Of a stretch of 64,000 bases of DNA, positions 24,593-34,288 are shown in pieces; positions within the stretch are counted from its first letter, which is position 1; the number at the start of each line of letters is the position of its first letter. The position numbers were made by a program, and so were the translations under genes. A model generated the notes under the pieces. It did not search any database and was not told where the DNA came from. It worked only from the letters and a program-made list of their open reading frames with translations. This DNA is from Molanna angustata (Eukaryota; Arthropoda; Insecta; Trichoptera; Molannidae). The DNA is taken from assembly GCA_963576475.1 (NCBI GenBank), contig OY754972.1:27500424-27564423 (forward strand). Direction: 5' to 3'.

Positions 24593-25160
24593 TATTTTAC
24601 CATCTATGACTAACTTTTTTCTTTAAATCAATGGTAAAACAAGTAAATAAAATAAAATGAAAATAAATACACTCTTTTCAAAATTAAAAAATCGATCTTG
24701 TGAAAATTATAATATTTTACAATTAGCAGTGACAATTCAAGTTCAGGAATACAAAATTGTTCAATTTTATCAAAATATCAAATGAATCAAACTAGAAACA
24801 GTTTAAACGTGCATTGTCAACGGACACATATTCTAAAAATTATGAAGCTCTAACTGGTGGTGATCTAGTACGTACAGACAGACAAGTGAAGTTAAAGAAA
24901 AGAGTATGTTAAGAGGTTATAGTAGGCTATATGGTATATTTTGAAAATAATTTCCCCGTTAATCCCTAAAATATATGTCTTTGAAATATGGAACAGTTTG
25001 TTTGTACATCTTTATTGTATTGCACAAGCTTTTTGAAATTTGATTCTGTTTAATACTTTTCTTGTAAAATTAGTTTTAGTAAAACCCTTTTGTTATATTT
25101 TTATTTAAAGTAAATAAAAAACTACAAGACCTATGAAGTAGATTTTTACATCAATCGAAA
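24593..25160. other. No gene; diverged copy of the 9-kb repeat at 24950-25110
   Basis: The blocks tttgaaatttgattctgttt and cttgtaaaattagttttag match the tandem units at 8990-9365. The remainder is unremarkable. Confidence 0.5.
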
Positions 25161-25164
25161 GGGA

Positions 25165-25755
25165 ATGTTCTTCCCCCACCACCACCCGTTCTGCTTATGG
25201 GGACTAATAACGGCCCCTTGCAAAACTCTGAAAGAACACATAGAGAACATATGAAGAGTCCGGAGAACTCTAAAACCCTGCAGACACTGCACTTAATGTG
25301 CCAAAGAGAGCTAATCATGTGAAAAAAACTGGCTCACTGCTCAGTGATAGTGAAGATAAGAGTGCACCGAATTAATGACAGAAAGCCTTGAAAGCCCTAA
25401 ATTTCTTCTCTTCGTGGCTCTTCGTGGCTACAAGGTCCGCATGTCCAATGGGTCCAAAGAAATTTCCTCGGACATCGTCGTAGAGTTCTCGTTGGAAAGT
25501 TGACACGGAAAAGTTAGTGCATTCCTATAGGATATGCTCAGAAGTCTGTTCAGGTTTATCACAAAGCTGATATGAGGACGAATTGGATAAGTGAAAACGA
25601 AAGAGATAACTTTTGAAACTGCCGTGTCCAGTAAGGAATTGCGTGGTCCAATGATCGGAAACAATCCACGAGGAAGAAATTAGAGTCCTTACATCGGAAA
25701 GAAATAAAAAGTCAGTCTGCCCAAGAAGAAGAAGACCAGCGACGTTGCCAAGCAA
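25165..25755 (-). pseudogene. LINE C-terminal region (RNase H end and HxxC motif)
   Basis: The minus-strand frames read QFLTGHGSFKSYLFRF, then CDKPEQTSEHIL, the conserved C-terminal zinc-like block of R1/Jockey-type LINEs, followed by decayed 3' sequence containing a complement of ccaccaccaccc. A copy of the same tail lies at 38821-39235 on the + strand. Confidence 0.75.
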
Positions 25756-25824
25756 CGAAAGGGAATCTACCGGTAGATTTTATTTATTATTATACATAAT
25801 GTTAAAAATACTTTTTCAGATTTT

Positions 25825-26170
25825 TAATTATCTCAATAGAGACGAAGTTGGAATATTTATTGTAGGAGAACCGGGAAATCAAGGCACCTACAGGGCTTAC
25901 GACCTGTCATCGGCTGGTTTACGTGATCACTTTATGCGCTTGCGCAACGTTCACCAATTATGCCTTTTTAATGAGATCCCTATCAATTCAATTTTGAAAC
26001 TTCTATATATTGTAATACTGAAATTCTTTTCGCTTGAAAATAAGGAATTTTTACTACAGCCATCTATGGGTGAAATTATGAACAACAATATTATTATTTT
26101 TTATTTATTTTGTTGTAACGCCATCTATTGAGAGAATTGGTTTTGAAAAATCCAATGTTTGCGCATATGC
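25825..26170. mobile_element. MITE family B copy with rearranged right side
   Basis: Left part: atctcaatagagacgaagtt, ggcacctacagggcttacga and ggctggtttacgtgatcac, as in 6405-6740. It ends with tccaatgtttgcgcatatgc. The middle has acgccatctattgagag, also present near 36000. Confidence 0.7.
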
Positions 26171-26940
26171 AATAATAAAAATATATTCGGTTAAAAATAC
26201 TATTATTGCTTTTAAAAAATAACTCAAAATTTAACCTTTACTTCGCGAAAAAATGCTGTAGGTATATGACATATTAGGTGATATAGAATATTTTTTCGTG
26301 TTTCACACATTAGAAGGTAAGTTAGTGTGAATTTTTGTGTAGGTACCTACATCCGTTTACTCAGGGTATACAAGGGCCTTAAATCAACACTTAACGATAA
26401 AAAAATAATTATAGTAGGTTACACCTTTAGTTGAATACAAAGTAACTTGAACAGAAAAGGTATTTTGTCTGAATTTTTTATATACAACTCCCCGGAGAAT
26501 TTTTACTCCGAAACCTTAATCTTGACTTCATACATTTTTGACCCAACTAAGTCACGTTAATCTAAAAATGATAGGATGTATTAAAGTGGAGTTTACTGAG
26601 GACACGGTTTATTATAGGTAGGAAGGTATCTTTATGATTTTGCAAAGACCAAGGGGTGTATTAAGAGAGGGTGGAAACGTCTTTAGGGAAAACATACCTA
26701 CCTATGTACATTATCAAGATAATGTTTCTTTAAGTATTTCGAAGACAAAGGATTTTGAACAATTTGTATTTTTAAAATTAGTTTTGTCTAAACCAGCGGT
26801 GCTTAACATTTTTAAGAGTGCACCTACGTCTTGACGAGAAATTTCTAAAGATTTTATCCCTCATACAAAAAAGGAACCATTCTTTCGATTTGATTAGTTG
26901 TAAATTTATTTCAATAAACAAATTCATTCAAATTCCTTTG
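26171..26940. other. No feature recognised
   Basis: AT-rich intron sequence. Confidence 0.5.
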
Positions 26941-26941
26941 T

Positions 26942-27045
26942 TGATTGACCAGCGACAGGTATGCGGTACGTTTTAAAAAGAAGCAAGACGCAAGGGTGCA
27001 TCCCCATACACCAGTATCGTCTCGTCTAAAAATGCAACAATCGGA
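26942..27045 (+). repeat. Dispersed repeat G, copy 1
   Basis: ccagcgacaggtatgcg ... ccccatacaccagtatcgtctc is similar to 36755-36860. Not recognised. Confidence 0.6.
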
Positions 27046-27377
27046 ATGTGTGTTGAACTTCATTGCTGAACTATGTGAGATGTTATTTGCTTCTTATATT
27101 TTAGATTTTTCGGTTTTTACGGGATATCTGAAAACGATGAAGGTATAGAAAAATCTAAAAAGCGAATAGTGGAAGCACTATTCTTAGCCGGTGCTTCACA
27201 GCGAAAGTGAAACACAGTAAAATAAACATAAACAACATTACAAGAGCAACATTAATAATTTCGCGATTCGCGCAAACCAGTCTATGAGATGTCGTAAGCC
27301 ATGTATGTAGGTGATAGAACTTTGCAATATTTTAGTAAATTTACGAAATAATCTAAAGTAATAAAACAATGATCTTG

Positions 27378-27379
<2 letters not shown>

Positions 27380-27449
<70 letters not shown>

Positions 27450-27452
27450 TCT
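27380..27452 (+). repeat. (GT)n microsatellite
   Basis: About 73 bp of GT with two TT interruptions. Confidence 0.97.
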
Positions 27453-27594
27453 CACGCCTTCTGAAATACCAAGAGCATCTAAAAATTTTATTTATGTGCG
27501 AACATGTACCAGTATACCTGACGCAGTGTCACGCTAAAAAAATGCGATAAAAAGGCTGAATTATTAAAAATATTTCAATAATTATTTTTTTAAT

Positions 27595-27725
27595 ACCATA
27601 CCATACCATACCATCACGCCATTTCCCTATTTGGGGTAGGCAGAGAGAACCGAACGCCAGACTCCTCTCTCTTGACACACATTCATCGCATCATTCACGT
27701 CCATACATTTAATTTTATTGAAATA
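27595..27725 (-). pseudogene. LINE 3' end (RTE-like family with YPARD tail)
   Basis: It is the complement of the ggggtaggcagagagaaccg type block and carries a (ccata)n start. The + orientation equivalent is at 33301-33440. Confidence 0.6.
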
Positions 27726-28334
27726 ATAAATTGATTAAAAAGGAATGTAAGAAACAACAAAACACGGTTTCCATAATGTATTCAACAATTTTCTGATATA
27801 AAAGATTGCTGTTTATAAAAAAGTTCAGGTACTTGTGTGTCCCTTGATAATGTAGGTATATGAGATGTGTGTGTGATTTTCTAATCAAATATGCAAATGC
27901 GTATAACTTTGGATGTGGTTGCCTTCTGCCATTCCCAAATTCTCATCAAAACTTCACACTGAATATAATATAATATCCTCACGGGATAAACGAGAAAATG
28001 TTGTTGATACATTACTTTACTTTTATAAAGCAGCGTATTCACTAGGCAAGTTATATTTGTACATACCTGTTACAGCAACAAAGTTCCTCTGTGTAAATAG
28101 CATTTAAATAAATTGACAACAGCCTTAGTTTCTCTACATGAAAAATAAAAAAGTAGATTCGAAATAATGGAAGGTTATGTATGAATATAAACTTACTTTA
28201 TTTGACTTCAACTTACATATAATCGCATAAGTGTGTTATGTATTTCAATTTATGTTCGAACGAAATGCCTCAACTGATTTCAATGAAATTTTGCTAACGA
28301 ATATGGTTGCTGTCAACTTGAACTGATTTTTATA
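27726..28334. other. No feature recognised
   Basis: AT-rich. It includes a ctgatttcaatgaaattttgc phrase common in insect repeats, too little to classify. Confidence 0.4.
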
Positions 28335-28338
28335 TATT

Positions 28339-28580
28339 TATAAGGGTACTTATATTATTTTTATCTTGCTTGACAAATGAAACTCTTTGTTGTTGCACTG
28401 AATATTTAATTATTTATAATTATTTACAGGAAACGACATTTAAAGTTTCTTATTCAATTGTCAAATTAAAATACAATATTTTTATCAAAATTCATTTCAC
28501 ATGTTTTCATAGGTGTTCGAATTTAGAACACCTACAATAAATCCTTTTTAAGAAAGTACTTATTAGGTATTTTCTTTACA
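28339..28580 (-). repeat. 3' LTR of the Ty3/Gypsy element
   Basis: This is the 242-bp partner of 32984-33225, lying downstream of integrase in element orientation. It is preceded by a purine-rich tract and followed by the tatt target duplication. Confidence 0.95.
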
Positions 28581-28595
28581 TCTCCCCCCCTGGAA
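28581..28595 (-). other. Polypurine tract of the LTR element
   Basis: In element orientation the purine run AGGGGGGGAGA abuts the 3' LTR, as expected for the plus-strand DNA primer of an LTR retrotransposon. Confidence 0.85.
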
Positions 28596-28626
28596 AAGAA
28601 AATTTGAAACAAAATTTTCACTGAAT

Positions 28627-29913
28627 TCATTCGTCTTCCTCGGTTTCTAATATTTCTTCTTCATCTAATGTAGGAACTGGAATAAGTTTTGTAATGTGAA
28701 ATAGATTGGATTCCGTTTTTTTGTGACCTGTTTCTATTTTATATATTGAGTTTGAAATTTTTTTAACGATCTTATATGGTCCAATTTTCAGTTCATCTAA
28801 TTTCTTCCTGTTTAGTTTATTACCATTTTCCACATATACCATGTCTCCAACCTTAAATTCATATTGTATGCGATTTTTGTCGTATAATGTTTTGTTGTAG
28901 TTATGTGATCTTATTGTATTTTCAAGTGCTGTTTTTCTATCTATGATCCAGTCACTATTTGATTTTAGTTGTTTTAATTCATTCGGTAAAATTGTAACAT
29001 CTGTACCATACAAAAGATAAGTTGGTGAAAATCCCGTGACTGAGTGATTAGTTTCATTATATTTATTTACACATTCTTGAGCTACTGTTGTCCAAGCTCT
29101 CTTTTTTCCTTTTTCATTTGATTTGCATCTGATTTTGTTCACCAATGTTTGATTCAGCCTCTCGTTTAGTCCATTTGAGAATGGTGCATTTACTGCTGTA
29201 AAAACCATTGGTATTTTCCTGTCATTTAAGAATTTCTTGAATTCTTTTGAATTAATTCCCGAGTACTGGTCAGTGAGAAGCATGCCAATGTCCTCCGTTT
29301 CTGATACATTCATGACTAGTTTTATAAAATCATTTGCACTCTGAGTTTTTGATGTTAGAGTGAATGCATATCTTGAAAAGTGATCTACTAATAGATGTAG
29401 ATATTTTTTTGACGATCGAGATCCTCCGAAACCTCCAATTGTATCTATAGAGATTATTTCGAAAGGCTTTGTGGCTGGGCCTAGATGAGACATCAAGCCA
29501 AATTTGTTGTGTCCTCTTGTTTTATTTTTAATACAAATTTCACAGCTTCTACTAATTTTTTTTATATTTGTAGTCAAATTTTTGGCTACATAGAGTGGAC
29601 TAATCATCTTTTGCATTTGACTAATTCCAATATGGCACAGGTTTTCATGTATGTTTTTTAACAGTTTGATGCTAAATTCTTCTGATAAAATAATTTTTTC
29701 TTTTTTTCTGACCTTTTTTAAGAATATACTGTGTTTTTCAATAAATTTCCTTTTGTTATTTTGTATATTTTCATTATTTTTTTGATCTATTAGAATATCT
29801 TCCAGTTTAATCAAGTTCACAACTTTTAACTGTTCGTCTGTATTTTCATTCGGATTTAATACTGGATTTCTGCTTAAACAGTCTGCTTCCAAATTTTTTT
29901 TTTCCTGGAGCAT
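28627..29913 (-). CDS. Integrase of the Ty3/Gypsy element
   Basis: This 428-codon ORF overlaps the RT ORF across a ten-A run and is the same polyprotein in a shifted frame. The first residues carry the ADCLSR end of RNase H. An HHCC zinc-binding region (H-E-N-L-C-H ... CEICIKNK) lies about residues 90-130. The D,D-35-E core has Asp at about 154 (SIDTIGG), Asp at about 213 (LLTDQYSG) and Glu at about 248 (GLNERLN). A GPY/F-type module (KVGDMVYV ... IGPYKIVKK) lies near residues 355-390. There is no chromodomain. Integrase inserts the cDNA into host DNA. It appears catalytically complete. Confidence 0.93.
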   Translation of the reverse strand: MLQEKKNLEADCLSRNPVLNPNENTDEQLKVVNLIKLEDILIDQKNNENIQNNKRKFIEKHSIFLKKVRKKEKIILSEEFSIKLLKNIHENLCHIGISQMQKMISPLYVAKNLTTNIKKISRSCEICIKNKTRGHNKFGLMSHLGPATKPFEIISIDTIGGFGGSRSSKKYLHLLVDHFSRYAFTLTSKTQSANDFIKLVMNVSETEDIGMLLTDQYSGINSKEFKKFLNDRKIPMVFTAVNAPFSNGLNERLNQTLVNKIRCKSNEKGKKRAWTTVAQECVNKYNETNHSVTGFSPTYLLYGTDVTILPNELKQLKSNSDWIIDRKTALENTIRSHNYNKTLYDKNRIQYEFKVGDMVYVENGNKLNRKKLDELKIGPYKIVKKISNSIYKIETGHKKTESNLFHITKLIPVPTLDEEEILETEEDE

Positions 29914-31642
29914 ATTTTATTTTAAATTCATATTGCGATAAATAATATGCTAAATCACCCAGTTCTTCATCGGTTCTAGATTTTAGATTCATGTTTTCTA
30001 GTGGCTTGTGATCTGAATAAACTGTAAACGATTTACCTATCAACCAATATTGCCAGTATCTCACTGCCTCTTTGATTGCCAAACATTCTAAGTATATTGC
30101 TTTTTTTTTCTTTTGTGCCTCATTCAATTTTTTTGAAAAATAAGCCACTGGTTTTTCTTTTCCATCAGGCTGTGTCTGTTTTAAAATAGCTCCAACATCT
30201 TCTAAAGAAGCGTCTGTATAAATATTGATTGGTAAATCTTGATCGAAAATTTCCAGAACTGGTTGGGAACATAATAGGTTTTTCATCATTTCAAATGCTT
30301 TTTGGCATTTATCAGACCAAACGAACTTTTGATTTTTCCTGAGTAAATTATGCAATGGATCTAGTATTATTGCACTCTTTTGTATATATTCATGGTAAAA
30401 ATTGATTTTCCCTAGAAATTGTCTGACATTTTTTTGAGTTTTTGGAATTGGAAAATTTTTTATTGAAATTAAATTATCTTTAACTGGTCTGATAGAATTA
30501 TTTTGTATTATATGACCAAGATATTTTACTAGATCTGATGCAAATGTGCATTTTGTAAATTTTAACTTGAAACCTTCTGTTTCTATAGCTTTCAATAACT
30601 GTGTTAAATGGTTTAAATGTTCGGAAAAAGTTTTAGAAAATATCAAAATGTCATCTATATAATTAACGGTAAAATCATTAAGTTTATGTTTCCTCAATAT
30701 ATTACTTAATATCCTCTGAAAAATTGCCGGAGATGTCTTAAATCCAAAAGGTAGACAGGTCCATTGGAAATGTCCTTCTTGTGTTACGAATCCTGTTTTT
30801 TTCCTATCTTCGATTCGAAGAGGAATTGACCAAAATGCAGAGTTTATATCCAAGGTTGAAAAGTAATTACAATTTCTCGTTTTTATCATTAGGTCTTCAA
30901 TTAATGGAAATGGTTGAGCTTGAGGCATTACTATTTTATTTAAGTCTCTGAAGTCTATACACAGTCTGGATTTTTTATTTTCCTCTTTTTTAAATGCCAA
31001 AGTTACAGGTGCAGCAAATGGGCTGTAGGATTCTTCTATCAGCTTTCTATCTAGTAATTTTGATATTTGTTCTTCTATCTCTTTTTTATTTTCTACAGTG
31101 CATCTGTAAGGTCTCTTACTACAATATTTGTCTTCTGTTAAGTCTATCCTCGCTTCATATCCATCAACGGTACCAACATCGTATTTAGTTTTGGCAAAAA
31201 CTGATAAATGTTTGCAAATCAATCTTTTTATTTCAGATTTTTGATATTGATTTAAATGGTTTATTTTTATTTCAATATCTTCCTTTTTTACATTCTCATT
31301 ATTATTTATTTTGTATTTTTTGGTATAGTTTATGTTATTTTCTATACTTTTTAATTCATTATTTTTTTTTTCGATACAAGTAGAAGTTTCTTCTACGTTG
31401 TCTTTATTTTCAGCAGAAATTTTTTCTACTATATTTATATTTTCAGCAGAAATTTCTTCTACTTTGTTTTTATTATTTAGACTCTCTTTCTGAGTTATTT
31501 TTAAATCTTCATTTTGGATTAGTTTGAACTCTTTTATCAAATCTAATCCTATCAAAAATTCATATCTGAAGTCTTCTTCATCAATAATATATACATCTAC
31601 ATTTTTTTCTAATTTAAATATTTTTATTTTTAAAGTTGTCAA
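29846..31642 (-). CDS. pol: Reverse transcriptase and RNase H of the Ty3/Gypsy element
   Basis: This 598-codon ORF begins inside the protease domain, so its Met is not a true start. The RT domain runs from about residue 165 to 360, with LCIDFRDLN, LPFGFKTSPAIFQ and the catalytic YIDD box (about 328-331). A connection region and RNase H follow, with YTDAS (about 475), YLECLAIKEAV and YSDHKPL. The end (KIKYAPGKK) runs into a ten-A run at 29894-29903. One A fewer would continue in frame into the integrase ORF. All catalytic residues I can see are present. RT copies the RNA into cDNA within particles. Confidence 0.93.
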   Translation of the reverse strand: MTTLKIKIFKLEKNVDVYIIDEEDFRYEFLIGLDLIKEFKLIQNEDLKITQKESLNNKNKVEEISAENINIVEKISAENKDNVEETSTCIEKKNNELKSIENNINYTKKYKINNNENVKKEDIEIKINHLNQYQKSEIKRLICKHLSVFAKTKYDVGTVDGYEARIDLTEDKYCSKRPYRCTVENKKEIEEQISKLLDRKLIEESYSPFAAPVTLAFKKEENKKSRLCIDFRDLNKIVMPQAQPFPLIEDLMIKTRNCNYFSTLDINSAFWSIPLRIEDRKKTGFVTQEGHFQWTCLPFGFKTSPAIFQRILSNILRKHKLNDFTVNYIDDILIFSKTFSEHLNHLTQLLKAIETEGFKLKFTKCTFASDLVKYLGHIIQNNSIRPVKDNLISIKNFPIPKTQKNVRQFLGKINFYHEYIQKSAIILDPLHNLLRKNQKFVWSDKCQKAFEMMKNLLCSQPVLEIFDQDLPINIYTDASLEDVGAILKQTQPDGKEKPVAYFSKKLNEAQKKKKAIYLECLAIKEAVRYWQYWLIGKSFTVYSDHKPLENMNLKSRTDEELGDLAYYLSQYEFKIKYAPGKKKFGSRLFKQKSSIKSE

Positions 31643-31659
31643 ACCACTTGTTTTTTTAC

Positions 31660-32034
31660 ACCATTAATCGTAATTAATTCAGCTTTATTCAAACTGTTTC
31701 TTTTTCCTTTTAATTTCAATAATTTTGAATTTATCAGAGAAACATTTGATCCTGTATCGTAAATTCCATATATTTCTAATTCATCATTTAATCGTAATTT
31801 GACTTTTATTAATGGTGTAACTATTCGTTTTTTTGATCAGCTTCATTTAATTCGGCTTCTATCACTAAATTGTTTACATGTTTAATTAAATTTTTCTTTA
31901 CCTTATCATCTTTATTTTTAAACCAGCATGTAGTTTCCAGATGATAACGAGTACCTTTATTTAATTTTTCACAAATTTTACATGGGTTACGTCCTTCATT
32001 TTCAATATTAAATTTTTTATTGTCATTTGTTTTA
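31660..32034 (-). pseudogene. Zinc-knuckle and aspartic protease region of the Ty3/Gypsy element
   Basis: Between Gag and RT the minus strand encodes a zinc motif CKIC-X9-H-LETT-C (31925-31982), with spacing CX2CX9HX4C instead of the usual CX2CX4HX4C. A retroviral-type protease follows, with the active-site motif YDTGSNVSLI (around 31755). The frame changes twice, in a seven-A run near 31830 and in another at 31651-31657, so no single ORF covers the region. All shifts are one base in homopolymers, which may be assembly error. Protease would mature Gag and Pol. Confidence 0.8.
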
Positions 32035-32967
32035 TTATACAGACTTTTTTTTATTTACCATGTGTTCATACTTGCTAACTTCATTAAACAAATCCACTGT
32101 ATCTTTTAATTTTTCTCTATCAATTTTATTAAGTACAAATTCTGGTAATCCAGTTGTAATAAGATCTACTAAAGTACCTGTGTCAATTGATCTTCTCATA
32201 TCTAATAAAAGTTTTTCTTTCCTTATGGCATAATCCAATAATAAACCATCTTTGTATTTAAATAACATTGCATAAGTGACTAGGTTCCATCCCTTGTTTG
32301 CAAACGATTCACAGAATTTATTTTTCCAAGTTGACCATTCTGAGTTCATTGTTAGTTTCATAATCATTGAGCTGTACCATTCTATACATGCTTTGTCCAT
32401 AAATAATCTTAAAATTTCTATTTTATTTTCATCTCTTGTTATTTTTAAGCGAATACATTCTTTTTCAAATAAATCTATCCATTGTATTGCATTTGAATTT
32501 TTTGTTGTAAACTTTTCAATCATGATTTTTTCTGATATTTGTTTTGAATCTTGTTCTTTATTTTGTTTTGTATTCTCTACTAATTTCTCTATTAGTATTT
32601 CTAATGTACTGGTATCTGTACCTTTTTTAGATGCAGTAACATGTTGTTCTTGATTCATTTCTTCTAGATATTGATCTTGAAATTGGAAGTTATCATCCTC
32701 ATCTATGTATGTATTTTTTAGTTTTTCTGTCATTTTAATCCAAACTCGTCTAACTTGGTATCTTTTTTTTAAACTATTTTTTATTTTATTATATGTAGAT
32801 GTTTTGGTTATTTCTTTATGATGATTAACTGATTGTAGCTTTTCTGGTATTGAATACACTTTATTTTCAGTTGTTGTTATTGAAGTAATTGAAAAAATAT
32901 TTGATTTTTCATCACTTTCATCACCCGGTAATAGGGTAAATTCGAAACATAATTTCTCCATTTTCAA
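32035..32967 (-). CDS. gag: Gag-like protein of the Ty3/Gypsy element
   Basis: This 310-codon ORF is the first in the element and starts shortly after the primer-binding site. A second Met lies two codons in. The N-terminal 120 residues are acidic and polar. Residues about 160-250 include WIDLFEKECIRL and the W..W spacing (EWSTWKNKFCESF) typical of retrotransposon Gag capsid regions. The ORF stops at 32037, just before the zinc-knuckle region, which is read in another frame. The break lies in an eight-A run, where one base fewer restores continuity. Gag would form cytoplasmic particles around the RNA. Family-level function is inferred from position and weak pattern. Confidence 0.8.
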   Translation of the reverse strand: MKMEKLCFEFTLLPGDESDEKSNIFSITSITTTENKVYSIPEKLQSVNHHKEITKTSTYNKIKNSLKKRYQVRRVWIKMTEKLKNTYIDEDDNFQFQDQYLEEMNQEQHVTASKKGTDTSTLEILIEKLVENTKQNKEQDSKQISEKIMIEKFTTKNSNAIQWIDLFEKECIRLKITRDENKIEILRLFMDKACIEWYSSMIMKLTMNSEWSTWKNKFCESFANKGWNLVTYAMLFKYKDGLLLDYAIRKEKLLLDMRRSIDTGTLVDLITTGLPEFVLNKIDREKLKDTVDLFNEVSKYEHMVNKKKSV

Positions 32968-32972
32968 CTACA

Positions 32973-32983
32973 AAATGTCGTTT
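32973..32983 (-). other. Primer-binding site, apparently self-primed
   Basis: Directly next to the inner end of the 5' LTR, where a tRNA-type site normally begins TGG, the element reads AAACGACATTT. No TGG is present. This 11-mer is the exact reverse complement of AAATGTCGTTT inside the LTR (33086-33076), about 103 bases upstream and at the predicted RNA 5' end. The match stops at exactly 11 bases on both sides. The arrangement is that of the Tf1/sushi self-priming mechanism, in which the folded RNA 5' end serves as primer. Confidence 0.65.
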
Positions 32984-33225
32984 TATAAGGGTACTTATAT
33001 TAGTTTTATCTTGCTTGACAAATGAAACTCTTTGTTGTTGCACTGAATATTTAATTATTTATAATTATTTACAGGAAACGACATTTAAAGTTTCTTATTC
33101 AATTGTCAAATTAAAATACAATATTTTTATCAAAATTCATTTCACATGTTTTCATAGGTGTTCGAATTTAGAACACCTACAATAAATCCTTTTTAAGAAA
33201 GTACTTATTAGGTATTTTCTTTACA
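32984..33225 (-). repeat. 5' LTR of the Ty3/Gypsy element
   Basis: This 242-bp repeat starts TGTAAAGAAAATACC and ends GTACCCTTATA in element orientation. Its start next to gag makes it the 5' LTR. Apart from one base it is identical to the copy at 28339-28580. It contains a TATA-like box and the predicted transcript start described separately. Confidence 0.95.
33086..33119 (-). promoter_or_regulatory. Predicted LTR promoter: TATA-like box and RNA start
   Basis: In element orientation TATTTTAA lies 25-32 bases upstream of AAATGTCGTTT (33086-33076), which is normal TATA spacing. The start site is inferred from this spacing and from complementarity of the following 11 bases to the primer-binding site. 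It is not mapped experimentally. Confidence 0.5.
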
Positions 33226-33300
33226 TATTTAATATCCAAAAACACATACAACCACAAAATTGTACGAAAAAAATGTAAAATATGTAAAATGAGGTTTATA

Positions 33301-33440
33301 TCGGTGAACAACAGACGTATGTGTATGAGTCGAAGCATGAATTTTGACGAGGCGATGAATGTGTGTCAATATATAAAAATGTGGCGACCGGTTCTCTCCG
33401 CTTACCCCGCAAGGGACATGGCGTGATAGTATGTATGTTT
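33301..33440 (+). pseudogene. LINE RT last residues and 3' end
   Basis: The frame reads NFDEAMNVC ... KMWRPVLSAYPARDMA followed by the tagtatgtatg tail, the typical end of an RTE-like family also seen at 56560-56700 and, inverted, at 27595 and 63120. Confidence 0.75.
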
Positions 33441-33794
33441 GTATATAAAATGCGATCTACATAGATGTCGGAATGTGGCAGAACTGTGGAAATCGTTTAC
33501 GCATAAAAATCCAATGAAAAATACCCCAGTGGCTAAAATGCTAGTAGAGATTAAAAAATAATCTTCAACATGCTTTACCATAAAGACACGAAAATCACCT
33601 ATTATCTATGTAGTGTTTAATGTTATCAGAGAATAAGTTATTATGATATTTTAATAGAGACTCTTAAATATCGTATCGTTTATCTATCTGTGCCTGACAA
33701 AGACCTTATTTTTGTATATAAGGTCTACGGTGCCTGATGACATCGGTGAGTTGCACCAGTGGTCCGCAACCGTTGTGACATGATTAACTTACAA

Positions 33795-34110
33795 AATACT
33801 TACTTATACAGCCATTTCTATCCACTGTTGAACGTAGGCGTTCCCCATATCTCTCCATATGTATATCTTTGTCTTGCGCCTTCTCCATCCAATCACCAGT
33901 CATTCTTTTTATATCATCAGATCATCGCGTGGGGGGCCTCCCTCTTTCTTATCTTCGCGAGGTTTCCATTCCACTGCCCTTTTTGTCCACCTTTGGTCTT
34001 GAAGTCTAGCAACGTGTCCCGCAAAAGATCAATTGTTCTAATCCACTCTTTCGACAACGTCTGTTACTACAGACTTTCTACGAATCTCCTCAAAATATTA
34101 CTTACGAAAT
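33795..34110 (-). pseudogene. LINE RT C-terminal fragment
   Basis: The minus strand reads SFAGHVARLQDQRWTKRAVE, GGPPRDD and NAYVQQWIEMAV. It is the same family as 1-404, decayed. Confidence 0.8.
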
Positions 34111-34254
34111 ATTAATTATAAAACTCTCATTAGAAAGAAGTTACAAGTTTCTTTAGCAATTATTTTTTAATACATCCAATCGAAAGTTTATGGAAACAAA
34201 AAAAATCATTTTGAACATTTAAGATGAAATTATCTTAATATCAATAGTTAAATA

Positions 34255-34288
34255 AAAATTAAAAACTGTGTCGTAACCGGGACTACAG
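34255..34288 (-). mobile_element. SINE fragment, copy 3, broken by element H
   Basis: aaaaactgtgtcgtaaccggg matches the body of the SINE at 22948-23194. After element H the sequence gtcagat resumes the SINE-like cagtcagatacc order, suggesting insertion into a SINE with loss of some bases. Confidence 0.5.

Larger units (their letters stand above)
28339..33225 (-). mobile_element. Ty3/Gypsy LTR retrotransposon, nearly intact
   Basis: This is a 4.9-kb element with two 242-bp LTRs, a 4-bp target duplication (tatt at 28335-28338 and 33226-33229), gag, protease, reverse transcriptase, RNase H and integrase in that order, and no env-like ORF. It lies antisense to the cyclase gene within its intron. 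RT-RNaseH-IN order defines Ty3/Gypsy. The LTRs differ at a single position (tattatt versus tattagt near the inner edge), so insertion is recent. Coding breaks are single-base shifts in A runs near 32045, 31830, 31654 and 29898. The wide Gag zinc motif is reminiscent of the CsRn1/Kabuki group, but clade placement needs a tree. Confidence 0.95.

Noticed and set aside
28339..33225. Endogenous retrovirus with envelope
   Set aside because: There is no ORF between integrase and the 3' LTR, so the element lacks an env gene and is a retrotransposon.
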